A stretch of DNA of 64,000 nucleotides from MnTg04 sp964568075 (GTDB lineage Bacteria > Pseudomonadota > Gammaproteobacteria > Steroidobacterales > MnTg04): positions 20,727 to 84,726 of the forward strand of contig CAZMOM010000012.1 of the NCBI GenBank assembly GCA_964568075.1, read 5' to 3'. Position numbers and translations under genes: made by a program. Position 1 is the first letter of the stretch. Every line of letters starts with the position of its first letter. The notes below the pieces were generated by a model. The model had not been told where the DNA came from, ran no database searches, and saw only the letters and a list, made by a program, of their open reading frames with translations. This document shows, piece after piece, positions 18,656 through 28,066 of the stretch.

Positions 18656-19680
18656 ACAGCTATCCTGTACCTGCCGCTGTGCAGGTAGTTGATAATATGA
18701 GTCGAGATCATCGCGACCGCCTGTTGCATGGCTGCCTCTTCGGATTGCCCCACCCGCAGCCCGAGTTCCAGGCAACGTTGTTGCATATCACGCACGACCT
18801 GGTGCACGCCGTAGCTGTTTTGCCCTGTCCAGAACGCAACGATCTCGCAAAGCTGACGCCTGTTTCTGCGGAGAAAGGCTGCGGCAGTCACCGCATTTCT
18901 GGTCGCACGATGACTATCGACAAACAACCGGCGCAATTCCTGATCATGCAACTCAGCGTGATCGACCGCATACAGTGCACGTTTCTCCGCATAGTGATCG
19001 CGCAAGGTCGTTTTCACCGTTTTGACCGAGCCCACATGTTTTCGGTTACGAACTCTGGCGGCACGTCCGGTGATCTCTTCCATCAGTTCATCCACATACT
19101 GTAGTTTGCCCAAGGCCGGCCAGCTACGGTATTCATGCCGCCAGCGTGAACGTGGCTTCAACCAGACCGCGAAGGTCTCGGCAAAATCCTCGGTCGGATG
19201 CGCCTGCGCATACCAAAGCGCCAGGTGCTGTACATATCGTTTGCTCGTCGGCTTCGGCTTATAGGCTACCGGATAGGATTTTCCCGGGTTGCCAAACGTG
19301 CGTCGCCAGCGGACCCGGCGGCTTAACCGGTACGCAGTGTCCAACGCGTGACCCGCTTCGTGCCTCAGTAGTCTCATGCACCAGTTTTCACTGCCGCCCT
19401 CCACCTCCATCATCATTTTTCGCTCCAGCTTCATCAGCCGGGGATGGGCAAGATAAAAAGCGATCGCAATTCCGGGTACGCCGTCTGGAGAAAACCACTC
19501 CTCGCCCAGCCAGCAATGCGGTCGGAAACCGACGCCCCGGTCAGCGAGTTCCTGGTGAAGGCGCTCCACACGGTCTTCGAGTACGGTGCCCTTGATCTTC
19601 AGGCTGAGGTCACAAAAACGCAGGTCGAGCAGCACGCTATCTGGAAATACGGCCCATTCAGGTTGTTTTTTCCGCGCCAT
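18652..19680 (-). CDS. Putative zinc metallopeptidase (HEAGH)
   Basis: 342 residues from the ATG at 19680; a GTG at 19707 is an alternative start. The zincin motif RHEAGHALD is near residue 115. A glutamate in the downstream HPTEDFAETFAVWL segment is the likely third ligand, as in gluzincin-type peptidases. No signal peptide, so apparently cytoplasmic. The C-terminal ~130 residues are helical and basic. It lies between the PLD-like and ATP-grasp genes with a 4-bp overlap to the latter. I recall this peptidase/ATP-grasp pairing from other proteobacteria, but its product is unknown to me. Confidence 0.75.
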   Translation of the reverse strand: MARKKQPEWAVFPDSVLLDLRFCDLSLKIKGTVLEDRVERLHQELADRGVGFRPHCWLGEEWFSPDGVPGIAIAFYLAHPRLMKLERKMMMEVEGGSENWCMRLLRHEAGHALDTAYRLSRRVRWRRTFGNPGKSYPVAYKPKPTSKRYVQHLALWYAQAHPTEDFAETFAVWLKPRSRWRHEYRSWPALGKLQYVDELMEEITGRAARVRNRKHVGSVKTVKTTLRDHYAEKRALYAVDHAELHDQELRRLFVDSHRATRNAVTAAAFLRRNRRQLCEIVAFWTGQNSYGVHQVVRDMQQRCLELGLRVGQSEEAAMQQAVAMISTHIINYLHSGRYRIAV

Positions 19681-19713
19681 GGGCTCTTTTTTCTGTTGCC
19701 GCGTCACAAATAA

Positions 19714-21810
19714 TCAAAGCTGGCTGCTGACTATCTTCGCCAGTGTATTTTTCCAGTTGGCCGGCAGAGGTTCGGTCAGTTCCACGGCCGCCGCGAAATC
19801 AGGGTCAAATATTTTCTCAATGGTCAGGCTTGCAAACGCAGGGTCCGAGCTGGCGATGTTCATCTCGCGCTGAACCCGGAAACTGATTTTATCCATGTTG
19901 GCCGAGCCAATGCACAACCAGCCGTCATAAATGGCCGCCTTGACATGCGACATCCCGGGATAAACATAGACACGCGCGCCATATTTCAACAAGGTGTTGG
20001 CAGATATGACGTTGGCCATGTTCATGATCCCGTGATTGCCTTCCATCGGTATGATGACCCTGACATCGACACCGCGCATTCTCGCCTTGACCAGTTCGTT
20101 CAGGATCGTCGAGCTGGAAAAATACGCATTCTCAATATAGATATATTTCTGCGCCCTGCGTATTGCTGCGCGCTGGGCACGGTAGATTTCTGATTTCGCC
20201 GGCTTGGTGCGCAGCATGCGCATCTCAAAACCTCTGGGCTCCGGCAGATCGCCTTTCTCCCCCATCCAGTGCGCAGTCAGCGCGACATCTCCCAATACAG
20301 ACGAGTGATTCCATTTCCCATCGAAATCGTACTCGATCAGGTTAACGATCGGTCCGGTCAGCTTCAGCATCAGGTCATGCCACTCCCAGCGGTACTCCCT
20401 GCCGATGTTCATGCCGCCGATGAATGCTATCTTGCCGTCGATGATCGAGGTCTTGACGTGGTCGCCGGCCATCCATGGATTGGTCAGCACCCGGGTTTTG
20501 ACGCTGGATCCGTCCCTGAGATAGCGTGTGATTTCAGGCGGCGCCTGGTACCCGGCAGGCGTGGTTCCGGCATCCTTTTTTTGCGCCATCTGGTTACCGA
20601 TACCGTCAACGGTAATTTTGACCTCGATATCCGATGATCGCTTTTTCAGCAGATCGGCAATCTCCAGCGCGAAATCATCCCGGTCGAAAATATAGGTGCG
20701 AATCTTGACCGAGGTCTCGGCCTTGTTAATCGCATCGATAAAGTAAGGAAAAAACTGGTCGCCATCGACAAGGATCTCCGCGGTACCGCTGACGCGCTTT
20801 GCGCCGAACATCCTGTCCAGTTTAGCTTCCCACTCGGCCAGGTCCATGCCCGGGCCGTCGCTGAGCGGCGGTATCGGTTTTTTATCCAGCGAGCGATAGG
20901 AAAAAGTATTGATGGCTATTTCTTCGGCAGTATCCCGCACGGTATCCAGCACCAGGAAAAACAGGCGCGATATAAAGCTGATCGGCCGGTTGAGCGGTTC
21001 GATGTAATAGCTGCGCACGATCTGCCAGCCGGCCCGGCCGGCGTTGGCCGCCAAGCTGGATGGTTGACTGCCAAATGTAAACGGCTCCAGCGACAGGAAT
21101 TCGACCTGGCCCAGTGAGCGGTCGACGATGACCAGCGGCCTCGCGTGCGGCCCGAGTTCGCCGGTCTTGAACAGCGCCTGCCCGCTCCGCTCGCCGATAT
21201 CATCGAGATAGCCACCGATGATTTCCAGCAACGCGTCCGATTGCTTCTCCAGGCGTAATACATTGGTCAGGGGAACTCCGGTCGCCCATTTAGAGCGATC
21301 GGCTTCGGTGACGATGCTGCCGTCCTGGTTGCGGTATGCGAATATTGCGATATCACGCGAATTGATAACGACGCCCTGCAAAGGTTGTTCGGGCGTAAAT
21401 GATTCAACTACCCGCCGGGAAATCTCCTGCCACTGGACTTCGTCAAATACGGGGATGCCGGTGTCGCCGATACTTTTTTCGTCAAACCTCTCCCGGCTAA
21501 TTTTCTCGATGAAGAATACCGGCAGCCAGTCCGTCTGAATATTGATTTCGGACTCGGCCGTCCGATTGACCTGGCAGAGAAAGAGCCTGCCGTCCAGTCT
21601 GAGATCAAGCAACAAGCTGTCGTCACGCAGCAATGCATCGACAACTTCCAGTTGCTCCCAGACGCGGACCAGTTCGAGGTCTCTCTCTGGATCAAGCCAG
21701 ACATCCTTTGGCACCGTGCCATGATAATCGGGTCGCGCTCCGCAGGCTGACAACACGCCGACAAACACCAGAAAACCGACTAATCTCAATGACGGGCGAT
21801 GTCTTGCCAT
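19714..21810 (-). CDS. PLD-superfamily lipoprotein (cardiolipin synthase-like)
   Basis: 698 residues. Lipobox VLSAC at residues 19-23 predicts a membrane-anchored periplasmic lipoprotein. The C-terminal half has the two HKD phosphodiesterase motifs: HVKTSIID (about 450) and HVKAAIYD (about 620), each followed by a G-G-N or G-S-N triplet (IGGMN, IGSAN). This is the pattern of cardiolipin synthases and related phosphatidyltransferases. The N-terminal ~330 residues have no match I know and make the protein about 200 residues longer than ordinary Cls. First gene of the operon with the zinc peptidase (33 bp or less away) and ATP-grasp genes. Confidence 0.82.
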   Translation of the reverse strand: MARHRPSLRLVGFLVFVGVLSACGARPDYHGTVPKDVWLDPERDLELVRVWEQLEVVDALLRDDSLLLDLRLDGRLFLCQVNRTAESEINIQTDWLPVFFIEKISRERFDEKSIGDTGIPVFDEVQWQEISRRVVESFTPEQPLQGVVINSRDIAIFAYRNQDGSIVTEADRSKWATGVPLTNVLRLEKQSDALLEIIGGYLDDIGERSGQALFKTGELGPHARPLVIVDRSLGQVEFLSLEPFTFGSQPSSLAANAGRAGWQIVRSYYIEPLNRPISFISRLFFLVLDTVRDTAEEIAINTFSYRSLDKKPIPPLSDGPGMDLAEWEAKLDRMFGAKRVSGTAEILVDGDQFFPYFIDAINKAETSVKIRTYIFDRDDFALEIADLLKKRSSDIEVKITVDGIGNQMAQKKDAGTTPAGYQAPPEITRYLRDGSSVKTRVLTNPWMAGDHVKTSIIDGKIAFIGGMNIGREYRWEWHDLMLKLTGPIVNLIEYDFDGKWNHSSVLGDVALTAHWMGEKGDLPEPRGFEMRMLRTKPAKSEIYRAQRAAIRRAQKYIYIENAYFSSSTILNELVKARMRGVDVRVIIPMEGNHGIMNMANVISANTLLKYGARVYVYPGMSHVKAAIYDGWLCIGSANMDKISFRVQREMNIASSDPAFASLTIEKIFDPDFAAAVELTEPLPANWKNTLAKIVSSQL

Positions 21811-22008
21811 CGATGCTCCTGAGCGACACGAAATACTGATCCTGGAACCTCATCGTTTTTACGGGCAAAAACAGCAAAATGCAAACATGGCGATGCCCGC
21901 CAGGGTCAGCGACAGGGCGAATCAGGACGGCTGATCGAATTCGGGTCGCCCCGGCAGCGCGTCCTGGCCTGAACATCGCCATGATGGGAGTCGACTTGGT
22001 CCGGGAGT

Positions 22009-23463
22009 CTAAGTCTTTTCCAGTCGCATCGCGGCAGCAGACAGGATATCGATCGTCAGATCGACCGTGTCGCGGTGAGTGCGGAAATTAAGAATCGCCG
22101 CCCGGAGCACGAACACATCATTGATGCGGGTCGAGGAAATAAATACGCGGCCGTCTTTTTGCACCTCGTTGAGCAGCTTCTTGTTGAACTCTTCCGGGTC
22201 ACCCTGTTTGGGGACGTAGCGATAGGTCGCGACGCTGAGTTGCGGCTCGGGACCGACTTCGAAACCGGAAACCTGGGATATTTTCTGATGAAAATATTTT
22301 GTCAGCAGTAATTTTTCTTTTAGCGCTGCACGAAACGGTGCCAACCCGTGAACCATCAGCGGCAACCACAGGCGCAGTCCGCGAAAGGGCCGGCTAAGTT
22401 CCGGCGAGAGGTCGGCAGGTGACATCATCGCCACATCCTGATTTGCGTCCTGCATGTAGTGAGCGTGATAGCTGAATGCCTTATTCATCGCTGCCTGGTC
22501 CCTAACCAGTACCGCGCCGCTGCCGTACGGCAGAAACAGCCCCTTGTGTGGATCCATCACCACAGAATCGGCGCGCGACATACCGCCGAGTAATTCCTTC
22601 GCGGAGTCGCAAAGAATGAAAAAACCACCATAGGCTGCATCGATGTGAAACCAGAGTTTGTGTCGTTCACAAATATCAGCCAGCTCATCCAGCGGATCCA
22701 CGGCGCCCACATCGGTCGTTCCCGCAGACGCAACCAGCAGCCAGGGGGTCAATCCGGCCGCACGATCCGCTTCGACGGTTGTCTCCAGTGCATCCGGCCT
22801 GATTCGGTAGCGCTCATCCAGTTCCAGGAAACGAAAAACACATTCGCCCATTCCAGCCACACGCAGCGCTTTGACCACCGAGTGATGCGCCTGCTCACTC
22901 AGGTAAATTACGGTCCGCGGTATATCGACCGCTTTGATCTGGTGGGCTTCCCTGCCGGCAACGATGCCGCTCAGGTTCGCCATGCTGCCGCCGGACGTCA
23001 GGTCGCCGGCCGAATCTTCGGGGAAACCGATCAGCGAGGCCATCCAGCGCAGCAGGCTTTTTTCCAAACGCACCGCGCCCGGGCCGGCAAATAAAACACC
23101 CGCATAACGATTAAATACAGCGGCCAGATAATCGCCGAGGGCAGCCGCAAAAACACCGCCGCCCGGTATATACCCGATGTGGCCGCCTGAAGCCGGGTTA
23201 ATCCCGGTTTTGTCGACAGCGGATTCCAGGAAGGCCAGCGCCCGCTCCAATCCGATCGGTTGCTCGCCAATACCGGGCGCTTGCGGCGCCGCCGATGGAT
23301 CGTCTGCGACAAAGGTCTTTATGCCTGGCAGCGCATCAAGAAACTGGTCAGCATATGCTTGCACAGCGCGATTCATCCTTCCGCGCCGTTCCTGATCCGG
23401 TTCGAGCCGTCTTGCGGTTTCTTCGAGTTTTGCCAGTTCATCGAGCAATCGTACGCCCCCCAT
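22009..23463 (-). CDS. PLP-dependent group II decarboxylase family protein
   Basis: 484 residues of the aspartate aminotransferase-fold decarboxylase family (glutamate, aromatic amino acid and tyrosine decarboxylases). Substrate-domain motif GGHIGYIPGGGVF (about 95), TSGGSMANLSGI (about 152), HIDAAYGG with the PLP-N1 Asp (about 272), and the Schiff-base Lys in MDPHKGLFLPYGSG (about 305). Cytoplasmic. Substrate not resolvable. It stands alone on the minus strand; 21811-22008 before it holds nothing I can support. Confidence 0.88.
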   Translation of the reverse strand: MGGVRLLDELAKLEETARRLEPDQERRGRMNRAVQAYADQFLDALPGIKTFVADDPSAAPQAPGIGEQPIGLERALAFLESAVDKTGINPASGGHIGYIPGGGVFAAALGDYLAAVFNRYAGVLFAGPGAVRLEKSLLRWMASLIGFPEDSAGDLTSGGSMANLSGIVAGREAHQIKAVDIPRTVIYLSEQAHHSVVKALRVAGMGECVFRFLELDERYRIRPDALETTVEADRAAGLTPWLLVASAGTTDVGAVDPLDELADICERHKLWFHIDAAYGGFFILCDSAKELLGGMSRADSVVMDPHKGLFLPYGSGAVLVRDQAAMNKAFSYHAHYMQDANQDVAMMSPADLSPELSRPFRGLRLWLPLMVHGLAPFRAALKEKLLLTKYFHQKISQVSGFEVGPEPQLSVATYRYVPKQGDPEEFNKKLLNEVQKDGRVFISSTRINDVFVLRAAILNFRTHRDTVDLTIDILSAAAMRLEKT

Positions 23464-23629
23464 TCAAGGTCCCACATTTTTTACCTAAGCAGACGACAGA
23501 TGTTCTTTTTTTATCCGCTCAGGGTCAACCATTGGCGAAACCCTGCGTTAATTCAATAAAGCCGTTGGATAGCGGCCGGCTGCCGCAAGTCTGATCGGCG
23601 AGCCGGTCCGGTGGAAAAAGGAAGATCTC

Positions 23630-25096
23630 ATGAAAATTTTTCAACTTAAAATCCTGGCCAGCGTGTTACTGGCTGCCATGTTGGCCGCATGTGGCGAAGT
23701 CGAGGATACCAATACACCGGACCAACCGCCGCTACCGGCGCAAATCGGGACGGTTGCGATTTCGCTTACCGATGGCCCGGACTTTCGTTTCGATGAAGTA
23801 AACGCAAGCATCGCCGCAATCTTTTTGATCGGGCCGGATGGTCCGGTCAGTGTCTTGTCGGATCCAGTGACCATCAATTTGCTGAGCCTGGGCAACGTCG
23901 CCGACATGATCGCCATCGAGGACGTGCCGGCGAGCCCGTATGGAAGAATCCGAATGATTCTGAACGATCTCGAGCTGATCGAGTACGACGAGAACGGCGA
24001 TGTCGCCGTCCGGATCAATCCACCGTTGCCGGTCGATGGTCGTATCGACCTTTTTCCAAGCGAACCGATCCAGGTACTCGCCGATGGCCTGCTGCATATC
24101 GAACTGGATTTCGATGCGGAAAAATCGATCACAGTCACAACGACAAATGGCGAGGTGACCGTTCGCCCGGTGATTTTCATCCGTACCGATCGCTTTACGC
24201 GTCTCGGCAAACTCGCCCGAGTTCACGGCCTGATCGTCCGTCTCGATGGCGACAATCAGCGCTTCGTGCTTTGCCCCAGACATGTCATCGCCGATGCGGA
24301 CAATACCGACGAGGACCTGAATTTCGGTCATTGCATCGTGGTCCGGGCATCTGACAATACCGGCATCTTTGGTCCGCTGGGCGATCCGACCAGTTTCGGT
24401 GATTTGACCCACGGGCAGGAATTGACGGCGATCGGGTTCCCGGCGCCTTTTGCCGGCGTCATTGCCGGCGACGACACCGATGTCCACCGGCACATCGCAC
24501 TCGACACAGTCACGATAGAACTCGGTCGGCCCGGCGCGTTTGCCCACCTGCGTGGGATCACGGCGACCCGGGTCGATCCCGGCACCGGCCGGTTTGGCTT
24601 CGTGCTCGCCCCGAACCAGGGATTCACTCCCGGATCGGCGGTCCAGGTTCAGCTGCAGGAAGGAACGCGCATCTTCGCACTCGACGGCGCGGAGCTCGAT
24701 GCCAGCGAGATTCGACCGGAATATCTTGGTCTGGTCGATGGTGTGGTCAGGCTGTCCGCCGGCTCACCCGCCCTGGTTAAATCGGCGCTGGTAATCCTGA
24801 AACGCACGGCCGACGTTGTCGACCGACTCAAAGGCATCGTTTTGAAAATTGATTTGGAAGGTGGTGGTCTTCTGATCAGTAGCGAGGTCGGTGACCGTTG
24901 TCTCGTGACCAGCAGCGATACACGCATTATGCTGATCACGCGAGATATCGAGGAAAATACCCAGACCATCGAACGTGTTGAACTGGCAGACCTTCAGGCC
25001 GGGATGGGTGTGCACGCCTACGGCGAATTCCTCACAAGCGGCTGCCTGGCCGCCGGGACGCTGGTGGCCTTCACCCTCGAAAACGCCGACGGGTAA
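23630..25096 (+). CDS. DUF4382/DUF5666-type lipoprotein
   Basis: 488 residues. Lipobox MLAACGE at about 17-22, then a DUF4382 domain (VAISLTDGPDFRFDEVN... to about 180). The C-terminal region is composed of DUF5666-like OB-fold modules, each opening with RVHGLIVRL, HLRGI and LKGIVLKI-like strands. Surface or periplasmic lipoprotein of unknown role. It is followed within 5 bp by a dispersed repeat that may carry its terminator. Confidence 0.8.
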   Translation: MKIFQLKILASVLLAAMLAACGEVEDTNTPDQPPLPAQIGTVAISLTDGPDFRFDEVNASIAAIFLIGPDGPVSVLSDPVTINLLSLGNVADMIAIEDVPASPYGRIRMILNDLELIEYDENGDVAVRINPPLPVDGRIDLFPSEPIQVLADGLLHIELDFDAEKSITVTTTNGEVTVRPVIFIRTDRFTRLGKLARVHGLIVRLDGDNQRFVLCPRHVIADADNTDEDLNFGHCIVVRASDNTGIFGPLGDPTSFGDLTHGQELTAIGFPAPFAGVIAGDDTDVHRHIALDTVTIELGRPGAFAHLRGITATRVDPGTGRFGFVLAPNQGFTPGSAVQVQLQEGTRIFALDGAELDASEIRPEYLGLVDGVVRLSAGSPALVKSALVILKRTADVVDRLKGIVLKIDLEGGGLLISSEVGDRCLVTSSDTRIMLITRDIEENTQTIERVELADLQAGMGVHAYGEFLTSGCLAAGTLVAFTLENADG

Positions 25097-25100
25097 TTAG

Positions 25101-25357
25101 ACCCGCATATTTCACCAAGGCGGTAGCCGCCGGGAGTAAGGAACGGAAGGATCACGTATTTTGAGTCATCGGTCCGTTGATTGCTGATTTCAGTTTGTAC
25201 ACCGTCGTCCACCTATCGCGGCCCTGGCTGGTTCTCGGACACCTGAGCTTGGTCTTCATTCAACCCATAGCTACCGCTATGGGTTTCGCTCCACCCCTGC
25301 CCTCAGCCGCCCGAGCTTTCACCCAGAACCCGCGATCCCTGGTGAAGTATGCGGGTT
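25101..25357. repeat. Inverted-repeat element family 2, copy 1 (257 bp)
   Basis: Ends ACCCGCATATTTCACCA (25101 on) and, inverted, TGGTGAAGTATGCGGGTT (to 25357). The body matches copy 2 (25359) directly and copy 3 (51218) in reverse. Compared with copy 3 it carries about 85 extra bp near its right end, including a perfect hairpin AACCCATAGC-TACC-GCTATGGGTT at 25262-25285, which looks like an insertion into the element. No transposase. Non-coding mobile-type repeat. Confidence 0.85.
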
Positions 25358-25358
25358 G

Positions 25359-25470
25359 ACCCGCATATTTCACCAAGGCGGTAGCCGCCGGGAGTAAGGA
25401 ACGGAAGGATCACGTATTTTGAGTCATCGGTCCGTCGATTGCTGATTACAGATAGTACGCCGGCGTCCGC
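25359..25470. repeat. Inverted-repeat element family 2, copy 2 (truncated, direct)
   Basis: Starts one base after copy 1 ends and repeats its first ~110 bp almost exactly (left end, CGGTAGCCGCCGGGAGTAAG, CATCGGTCCGT). It then breaks off at CGGCGTCCGC, lacking the right inverted end. A tandem head-to-tail pair of the same element. Confidence 0.85.
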
Positions 25471-25486
25471 TCAAGCGGTCACCGGC
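25459..25486. terminator. Imperfect hairpin between convergent genes
   Basis: 12-bp stem with two mismatches, GCCGGCGTCCGC / GCGGTCACCGGC, loop TCAA, straddling the broken edge of repeat copy 2. It may terminate both the DUF4382 gene and the minus-strand S9 gene; T-run only weak (TTGTTTT). Confidence 0.4.
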
Positions 25487-25515
25487 GCTATTGTTTTCCG
25501 GAGACCGGCGGAAAA

Positions 25516-27918
25516 TCATTCCGGTTTTACGTGTCTTTCCATCAGTTTGAATATGCGACGGTACTCATCCAGCCAGGAGTCCGCATGAACGAAGCCATGC
25601 GGGTCCAGCGGATAAATAGCGATTTCGAAGTCTTCCTTTTGCAACTCGATCAACCGCTGTACCAGCAGAACCGAATCCTGAAAAAAGACGTTGTCATCCT
25701 GCATGCCCGTGGCAATCAGCAACGGCCTCTTCAGATTCCCAGCGAATTCGATCGGCGAGCTGCGCTCGTAGGCCATCGGGTCGGCCTCGGGCGTGTTGAG
25801 CATTCGCGCGGTATAGCCATAGTGATAATGCCGCCAGTCAACGACGGGTCTGAGCGCAGCGCCGGCGGCGAAAAGATCGGGCGCACGGAACAGGGCCATG
25901 AATGTCATGAAACCGCCGTAGGAGCCACCGTAGACACCAATACGGTCGCGGTCCACGTTATAGTTTTTCACGAGAAAATCGACCCCGTCTTCGAAATCCT
26001 CGAGTTCCGGGTGACCCATGTTTCTGTATATCGCGGCTCGCCAGTCGCGCCCATATCCCTTGGACGCGCGGTAATCCATATCGATGACGATATAGCCGTT
26101 TTCCGTTAGCAGGGTCTGGAACATGAACTCGCGAAAATAATACGGCCAGCCCATGTGCGCGTTCTGCGTGTAACCGGCGCCGTGCACGAACATGACCGCC
26201 GGGTAATTCGCATCCGGGTCGTAATCGGCGGGCAGGTAGAGCTTGGAGTAGATCGGTCGGTCCACGTGACTCGAAGGCACTTCGACGATCTTGGGAATGA
26301 TCCAGTCAATGCTTTTGTATTTCTCGCTGACGGTATCAGTAAGTCGCATCGCGTCTGCGCCTGACGCCGCCTGCTGGGTAAATAAATCCGGGTGGCGATC
26401 GAAATATGAGTGAGTGATGAGCAGTCGCTGACCATCGGGTGACAAAATAAAACTGTTGACGCCCCCAAGCGAACTCACCTGCTCCAGTTCGCCGCCCACC
26501 GCCGGCACCCGATAGATCTCATAATTGCCCGGGTGCGTGCGGTTGGTTCGTACATAAATATACCGGCCGTTCGCATCGACTTCCGGTTCCGTCACGACGA
26601 ACGATCCGCTGGTCAATTGCACCGCTTTCTTTTTTTCGGTGGCTTTCAGATAAAGATGCGAGTATCCGGACTCCTCGGACAAATACCAGAAAGATTTTCC
26701 GTCAGGCATCCAGCCGTGATCGTTGTTGGCCCAGTTGATTCAGGCACTGTCGGTCAGCCGGTGTTGCGGCACCAGCGCGGAATTTTCGAAATCGACAGTC
26801 GCCATCCAACGGTCCTTGAAGTCGTTGGCCATCATTTGCAGCAGGGCCTGGCTGCCATCGGCGTTCCAGTTAATTTGGTCGACCGTCAGCGTGCGTTGCT
26901 CGGGCGCTGTCAGTCTTTCTTCGACTTGATCCCGATCCGAACCATGCGCGACATGCCATTCGACCGCTTCCTTGCGAATTTTTTTCAACGGGTCTTTTTT
27001 GATCCCCGGCAGGATGCTCAGATCGAGCTTTTTGAAATTACCGGTTTGCAAATCCACCAGCAGAATGTCCTGCCCGGCCGGTGGATTGCGATTAACTCTT
27101 TGCCGGGAGTCACTGATGGTCGTGTAACCGCTCTCGGTCACATAGTTAGGCATTTTACCGACTGGGCCGGGCTCGTCTCCTTCGTTCTCGACCACCAGCA
27201 TCATGTAGCGGCCCGATGGCGACAGGCTGCGGGCGACTTCGCGCAGATCCGCGCCAAGGTAAATCGGCAACGGCGTGCGGCTGCGGTCCACACGGTGCTC
27301 TTGCTCCTCATGTTTCTCCAGGGAATCGGCCCGGCGCTTGTCCTCGCGCAGCGTCCGGAAGGTTCGCATCTGATGCTCGCGCAGCGAATCGAATTCTGGA
27401 TCGTCCTCTGGTTTTTTCTCCAGGCGAAGGTCGGCCAGCTGCCGCGTCAGCCCGGTAGCAAAATAATAAACCCGATAGTCGCCATCGCTCACATAAGCCA
27501 CCGCATTATCACCGGTCAGGAAAACCGGTGAACTTTCCGGACTGGCGGTGGCGGTAATTTGGCTGGTGTCACCATTGACCAGATTCTTGATCCAGATATC
27601 GCCCTCATGAACCCAGGCGACCATCGAGCGATCCGCTTGGTAAACGCGGCTGGCGTTCGAGCTGGTGTTCAAGTTCTGAGCATCGGGCTGCTGAATCTCC
27701 CTGCCATCTACCGAAACGCGATACCAGTCGCGGATTCTCTCTCCCTGGCGTTTCTGTTGATAGAAAACCGATTCGCCCGAATCGCTCCAGTAGGCCCCTT
27801 CGGGCTGGTTGCCGATCCAGTCGGGGTCCGCCATGATCTGCTCCAGCGCAGGGCCGGCAGTTGCGACATGACAGCCGGCCGAAGCTATCGTGGCCAGTAG
27901 GACAACACGTGCATTCAT
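25516..27918 (-). pseudogene. S9 peptidase (DPP IV-like) interrupted by an in-frame TGA
   Basis: One continuous 800-codon frame encodes a signal peptide, a DPP IV N-terminal beta-propeller and a C-terminal prolyl-oligopeptidase domain (GGSYGG near codon 665, catalytic His in DPHG). It is broken only by TGA at 26742-26740, codon 393. The reading across it is LTDSA-stop-INWANNDHG, where homologues are expected to have Trp, so a TGG to TGA change explains it. The 392-residue upstream product lacks the whole catalytic domain; re-initiation at ATG 26709 would give a 397-residue hydrolase without signal peptide. Either a recent nonsense mutation or a sequence error. The rest of the frame is intact. 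Confidence 0.85.
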
Positions 27919-28021
27919 CAGTCTCTCCGTCTTGGTACCAGTCGCGAAGCATAGATTCAGCTAGCCTTACGCCGCAAGTGGCTCGGGCTCGAGCCAGGAC
28001 GAGGCGGTAGCACGGGCAGGC

Positions 28022-28046
28022 AAAAAAAGGGCGGCTTGCGCCGCCC
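28022..28046 (-). terminator. Rho-independent terminator of the DUF885 gene
   Basis: On the minus strand GGGCGGC-GCAA-GCCGCCC followed by seven T. It lies 20 bp after the DUF885 stop codon. Strong canonical terminator. Confidence 0.85.
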
Positions 28047-28066
28047 TGATTCAAGCCATCTATGTC

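Noticed and set aside
18656..18775. Longer N-terminus of the ATP-grasp protein
   Set aside because: The extra 40 residues lie inside the zinc-peptidase gene in another frame; ATGA overlap at 18652-18655 gives a natural start.
25101..25470. Tandem repeat as a CRISPR array
   Set aside because: Unit length over 100 bp with no regular short repeats and spacers; inverted ends mark a mobile-type repeat.
26740..26742. TGA as selenocysteine or reassigned Trp codon
   Set aside because: No SECIS-like stem noted, the position is expected to be Trp, and TGA is used as a normal stop by many genes here.
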